A DNA stretch of 15,973 nt from an uncultured bacterium (lineage in GTDB: Bacteria > Oederibacteriota > PGYV01 > CAILUR01): assembly GCA_903837445.1 (NCBI GenBank), contig CAILUR010000138.1, positions 1 through 15,973 on the forward strand. Reading direction: 5' to 3'. Below are positions 12,832 through 15,973 of this stretch, piece after piece. The notes beneath the pieces were generated by a model, which ran no database searches, was not told where the DNA came from, and saw nothing but the letters and a program-made list of their open reading frames with translations. Each line of letters opens with the position of its first letter. Position 1 is the stretch's first letter. A program made the translations under genes and the position numbers.

Positions 12832-14940
12832 TTATTTCGCAATTACCGCAAATTTTTCTATTTTTGTTTCCATTTGTCCGTTTGTTTTTTTCGCAGTAAA
12901 CACAGCCGTATAAATCCCGCTTGAGGTTTTTCCTAAAGAAGTAGATTTGCCATCCCAATGCGCGAAGCCTGTTGTGCCTTTTCCGTAAACCGTATTTACC
13001 AATTCTCCAGCATAATTAAATATTTTCACACTCACATCTCCCTCAGGCGCACCTGTCCAGGCAAAGACCACGAAGGTGGTCTTACTTGAAAGGGTGAACG
13101 GATTTGGGAATATTTTTATATCATTTAGGGTGGAGGCGGTTTTCTCTGTCAATATGGTCACTGTTTTTGACATGATTGTTATTCCAATTTCTGTCTTGGC
13201 TTCTATCTGCACAATGTAAGCCCCGTTGCTTACCATAACGCCTTGTTCGTTTCTTCCGTCCCAGTTCATATAGTCAGTCGCACCTGAACCATATTTGAGC
13301 GGAATGGTGGTGCCGTTTTTGTCTAAGAAAATAGTATCCTGCGCTAAGCTCGTTAAGGTCCCTGTGACAGCAGTGTTTTCTTTAATTCTGCGAACTAATT
13401 CTCCGGAAGAAGAGTATATGGAAATCTGTATATAAGTGTCATTTTTGAGTAAGGTCACATCCCGATTGAGAATATCTGTGTGCCCGTAACCATCTTGGAC
13501 GGATATGAGAATATAATAATGTCCCGCGGCAATGTCTTGCGCATTGTCGTTTGAACCTGTCCAGATAAAAGTAGAACCAGCGCCATCAGGTTGCTCAGGA
13601 GTATTTATTCCAGGAATATATATTTTGAAAGAATCTTTTGACATATTGTAAACATTTGTCATTGTTTCTTTACCAGTGCTGTCAAGGGTGGATAAAAAAG
13701 CATCATTCACGCGAGCAGAAGAAAGGGTACTCACCAAAACTTTTACTTTTTCTCCGGCCTCGTTATAAAGCTCTATGGTTATCATATAAGGATAAGGCGG
13801 TGGAGTCGGGGTGATGGTGGATGTGGAAGTAATAGTAGGGGTGGCTGAAAAAGTGCTGGTCTCTGTGTAAGTATCTGTAGGAGTGCGCGTAAAAGTAATT
13901 GTGGGGGTAACTGTCTTTGTGAAGGTCTCAGTAACAGTAGGCGTTATGGTGGCGGTAGACGATGGTGTCGTAGTGTCTGTGATAGTCGCAGTATTGGTGT
14001 AAGAAACAGTAGGGGTTACTGTAGGCGTCTCGGTAAAGGTACTTGTATTTGTTTGTGTCGGAGTTGTAGTCGCAGTATTAGTGTAAGACACAGTAGGTGT
14101 GGCTGTCGGAGTATTTGTAAAGGTGCTTGTATTTGTTTTTGTAGGAGTTGTAGTCGCAGTGCTGGTATAAGAAGGTGTTGGGGTGTTTGATGGGGTAAAA
14201 GTAGGTGTGCTGGTGTATGTATATGTCGGAGTAGCTGTATTAGTATTTGTCGATGTCTTAGTATTTGTAGGTGTATTAGTAGGCGTATAGGTAGGCGTAA
14301 CTGTTTGGGTCGGAGTACTCGTACTAGTAAAAGTGGAAGTCGGGGTAACTGTAGGAGTCGTGCATAAGAGTATGGTTAACATAGCGGTGGATCTTTTTTC
14401 CCCGATATAACCTGTGTTGTAAAGGGCCTTTTTTAGGCAAGTGACTTCAAAAGGATATGACAACATAGTTATTTCGCTACTAGTTCCCACATAGTTTGAT
14501 AAACTCCAAAATTTTAAATTTGCGTATATTGTGCCTACAGGCAGGGCTGCTGGTATAGTTACTCTCCAAGAAATTGTGTACCAACCATTATAATCTACTG
14601 CCGGAGGATTGAAGCTTTTGCCTAGGTTTGTCGGATTATTTGTAAAACCTGGATTTAAAGGAGTGGCAGGTTCGGTGAGTGAGTTGCTAAGAAAAAGCCA
14701 ATCATTTGGATTCTTATTTGCTACATCTTCCCAAGTAGTATTTGTGGAAAAAGCGCCAGCGACATATGTCGCTTCGTTTGCACCGGTGTGCATTAAAGTA
14801 ATAAAAAGGGTAGCTTCCTGACCAGGGCATAGATAGGGAGGCTCAAACCAAACGCTTTTGATAGTTTTTACTGCAAACAATTGCGTTACCGCAATCAGCA
14901 ACATTACCACTGTGAGCACTGTAATTTTAAGGTGTTTCAT
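12832..14940 (-). CDS. Secreted Thr/Pro-stalk protein with three FlgD-like C-terminal domains
   Basis: This 702-residue protein has a signal peptide (cut probably after LFA, residue 23). An N-terminal beta-rich domain (about 27-190) resembles cell-surface Ig-like (CARDB-type) folds. The stalk (194-382) has Thr or Ser at every odd position. Three FlgD-Ig-like units follow: about 386-495 (LYNEAGEKV...WTGSNDNAQDIAAGHYYILI), 500-598 (IYSSSGELVRRI...WDGRNEQGVMVSNGAYIVQI) and 605-702 (IKIFPNPF...FNYAGELVNT...WDGKSTSLGKTSSGIYTAVF). IKIFPNPF before the last unit recalls type IX sorting domains, but no secretion machinery is in the window, so this is only a resemblance. It follows its neighbour by 40 bases and ends 13 bases from the convergent nagA stop. 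I do not know its ligand or role; a surface or extracellular role is inferred. Confidence 0.85.
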   Translation of the reverse strand: MKHLKITVLTVVMLLIAVTQLFAVKTIKSVWFEPPYLCPGQEATLFITLMHTGANEATYVAGAFSTNTTWEDVANKNPNDWLFLSNSLTEPATPLNPGFTNNPTNLGKSFNPPAVDYNGWYTISWRVTIPAALPVGTIYANLKFWSLSNYVGTSSEITMLSYPFEVTCLKKALYNTGYIGEKRSTAMLTILLCTTPTVTPTSTFTSTSTPTQTVTPTYTPTNTPTNTKTSTNTNTATPTYTYTSTPTFTPSNTPTPSYTSTATTTPTKTNTSTFTNTPTATPTVSYTNTATTTPTQTNTSTFTETPTVTPTVSYTNTATITDTTTPSSTATITPTVTETFTKTVTPTITFTRTPTDTYTETSTFSATPTITSTSTITPTPPPYPYMITIELYNEAGEKVKVLVSTLSSARVNDAFLSTLDSTGKETMTNVYNMSKDSFKIYIPGINTPEQPDGAGSTFIWTGSNDNAQDIAAGHYYILISVQDGYGHTDILNRDVTLLKNDTYIQISIYSSSGELVRRIKENTAVTGTLTSLAQDTIFLDKNGTTIPLKYGSGATDYMNWDGRNEQGVMVSNGAYIVQIEAKTEIGITIMSKTVTILTEKTASTLNDIKIFPNPFTLSSKTTFVVFAWTGAPEGDVSVKIFNYAGELVNTVYGKGTTGFAHWDGKSTSLGKTSSGIYTAVFTAKKTNGQMETKIEKFAVIAK
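13795..14361 (-). repeat. Low-complexity repeat coding for the Thr stalk
   Basis: This region codes for residues 194-382 with a 6-base period, since every second codon is Thr or Ser. Within it, residues 258-285 and 286-313 (DNA 14002-14169) are adjacent 28-residue copies that agree at 24 of 28 positions, followed by the start of a third (314-319). The + strand is visibly poor in C here. Confidence 0.9.
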
Positions 14941-14980
14941 AATTTGCCTTCTTAGTCCTGTCTTAATGTTTTATTGATTC

Positions 14981-15973
14981 TTATGGGCAAGGCGGTTGCT
15001 GAGCTACAGAAAAATTGACTGTGATACAGGTATTTGCACCTGCAGGCATTGGAGTGAAGACCCAAGTCAGATACTGTCCTTTTGTTCCACTGGTTATAGT
15101 AGTTTGAGTGGTCGGTGGCACAGAGGAGTTTATATAAGTAAGACAGCTCGGCACAGTATCATAAATTGTGACGCTTGGTACCGCTATCCCTGTATTTGTG
15201 TAGCACAAAGTAAAACTGCTCGGAGCACTGCTAGTGCAGAGGTTTGGATCCGTAAATGTCTTTACTATTGCATAATCATAACAGGAAGCAAGCCAGTCAT
15301 AAATGTTTTGTAAAACCTGTACGGAAGTAGCATTTTGATAGCCCGCAGAGGTGTAAGCATTTGTCTCCCAGCCAACTACCATTCGTCCGTTTGTTTTAAG
15401 ATCGGCTGGTAGCCAACCCATAAAAATAGCACTCATTCCGCCAGTAGCCCCATAGGTAGGGTCTGTATATCCGCCAAGGTCTGCCTGAACAAGAGCGTGC
15501 CCACTGCCCATTTTTCCTAAGCCGATTCCTCCACACCAAAAGCCATTCAGACTGCCAGTAATAGTATTGGGGTCAGTATTAAAATTGTCAGGAGTCGCAT
15601 TAAATGTACTAATAGTGACTGCGCCTATTACATTGGGTCTTGTCTGGCTCATAGGAATAGTGGCTACGCTGTTTATAAACATTATTAGATTTAGATTTCT
15701 ACAATAATAATCGTGATGCTCTCCCTGCAGATAAAGATGTCCGCCACCGCTTAAAAAGGCGGTGAAAATATCCCAGTCGGTCTGCCCAGCTGGGCCTACA
15801 TAAGTCAAAGTATCATCCCATAAATCTCCGTTTGTGCCAGAACCGCCTGTGCAATAAACATTTTGCCGACTATCCAAAAATCTCAAATCAAATACTTCAC
15901 ACCAATTACTTAATTTTCCAGCGCTTGCTGGATATTGGGTATTAAGGTTGTCATAGATACCGTTAGCATCTCC
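14981..15973 (-). CDS. Secreted protein fragment: GATase-like fold plus DUF11-like domain (5' partial)
   Basis: The frame stays open to the window edge, so the N-terminus is missing. The 331 visible residues start in GDANGIYDNLN. The TTG at 15884-15886 is not the start, because coding clearly continues upstream of it. Visible residues about 45-100 contain DDTLTYVGP and FLSGGGHLYLQGEH, a strand-glycine-turn pattern like the class I glutamine-amidotransferase-like domains seen in secreted proteins. No certain catalytic Cys-His-Glu triad can be named. From about residue 235 the sequence DYAIVKTFTDP, SFTLCYTNTG, VTIYDTVPSCLTYINSS and GQYLTWVFTPMPAG is a DUF11-type (conserved repeat) Ig-like domain. 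The protein is cysteine-rich, which fits disulfides outside the cytoplasm. It ends shortly after the DUF11 unit with no visible anchor. The neighbour downstream is another secreted protein, so they may be made together. Confidence 0.78.
   Translation of the reverse strand, partial: GDANGIYDNLNTQYPASAGKLSNWCEVFDLRFLDSRQNVYCTGGSGTNGDLWDDTLTYVGPAGQTDWDIFTAFLSGGGHLYLQGEHHDYYCRNLNLIMFINSVATIPMSQTRPNVIGAVTISTFNATPDNFNTDPNTITGSLNGFWCGGIGLGKMGSGHALVQADLGGYTDPTYGATGGMSAIFMGWLPADLKTNGRMVVGWETNAYTSAGYQNATSVQVLQNIYDWLASCYDYAIVKTFTDPNLCTSSAPSSFTLCYTNTGIAVPSVTIYDTVPSCLTYINSSVPPTTQTTITSGTKGQYLTWVFTPMPAGANTCITVNFSVAQQPPCP

Noticed and set aside
12819..12842. AT-only inverted repeat between nagA and the stalk-protein gene as a bidirectional terminator
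   Set aside because: The stem is 6 AT pairs without GC, too weak to call.

Overview
The window looks like a chromosomal piece of a Gram-negative, probably anaerobic or fermentative bacterium with moderately AT-rich DNA. The evidence is an outer-membrane TonB-dependent receptor, Sec signal peptides, Shine-Dalgarno sites before most genes, a Pta-AckA acetate pathway and large secreted proteins with Thr/Pro stalks and FlgD-like C-terminal domains. As recalled knowledge, the DUF4954-type beta-helix protein is best known from Bacteroidota and Spirochaetota. Thr-Pro stalk proteins of this style are frequent in candidate phyla such as Goldbacteria and in Elusimicrobiota-like lineages. I cannot fix the phylum from this window.

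Region 1 (1-5707, + strand) is a tightly packed cobalamin salvage and uptake operon. It holds a histidine phosphatase of the CobC type (5' end cut by the window), corrinoid adenosyltransferase, and BtuF-, BtuC- and BtuD-like ABC transporter parts, then a BtuB-like outer-membrane receptor. Genes overlap by 1-4 bases or lie 4-27 bases apart. The operon's promoter, and any cobalamin riboswitch, would lie upstream of the window.

Region 2 (5708-11483, + strand) begins with a 245-base leader holding two promoter candidates and two long hairpins. It continues with a DUF4954-like protein, phosphotransacetylase, acetate kinase, acyl carrier protein and glucosamine-6-phosphate deaminase, and ends at a textbook intrinsic terminator. 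The pta-ackA, ackA-acp and acp-nagB gaps all contain inverted repeats. The acp-nagB gap (10522-10641) is a GC-rich run of three hairpins with competing pairings and is the best candidate for an undescribed RNA element.

Region 3 (11484-12818, + strand) is nagA behind its own extended -10 promoter. Its coding sequence carries an in-frame array of the heptamer GGAACCT between the N-terminal strands and the metal-binding HTH motif. Together NagA (releases acetate), NagB (releases ammonia), AckA and Pta (recapture acetate as acetyl-CoA) form a coherent amino-sugar and acetyl-unit route.

Region 4 (12832-15973, - strand) has two co-oriented secreted proteins. One is a 702-residue protein with a strictly alternating Thr/Ser stalk and three FlgD-like domains. 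The other is the C-terminal part of a protein with a glutamine-amidotransferase-like fold signature and a DUF11-like domain. It converges on nagA with only 13 bases between them.
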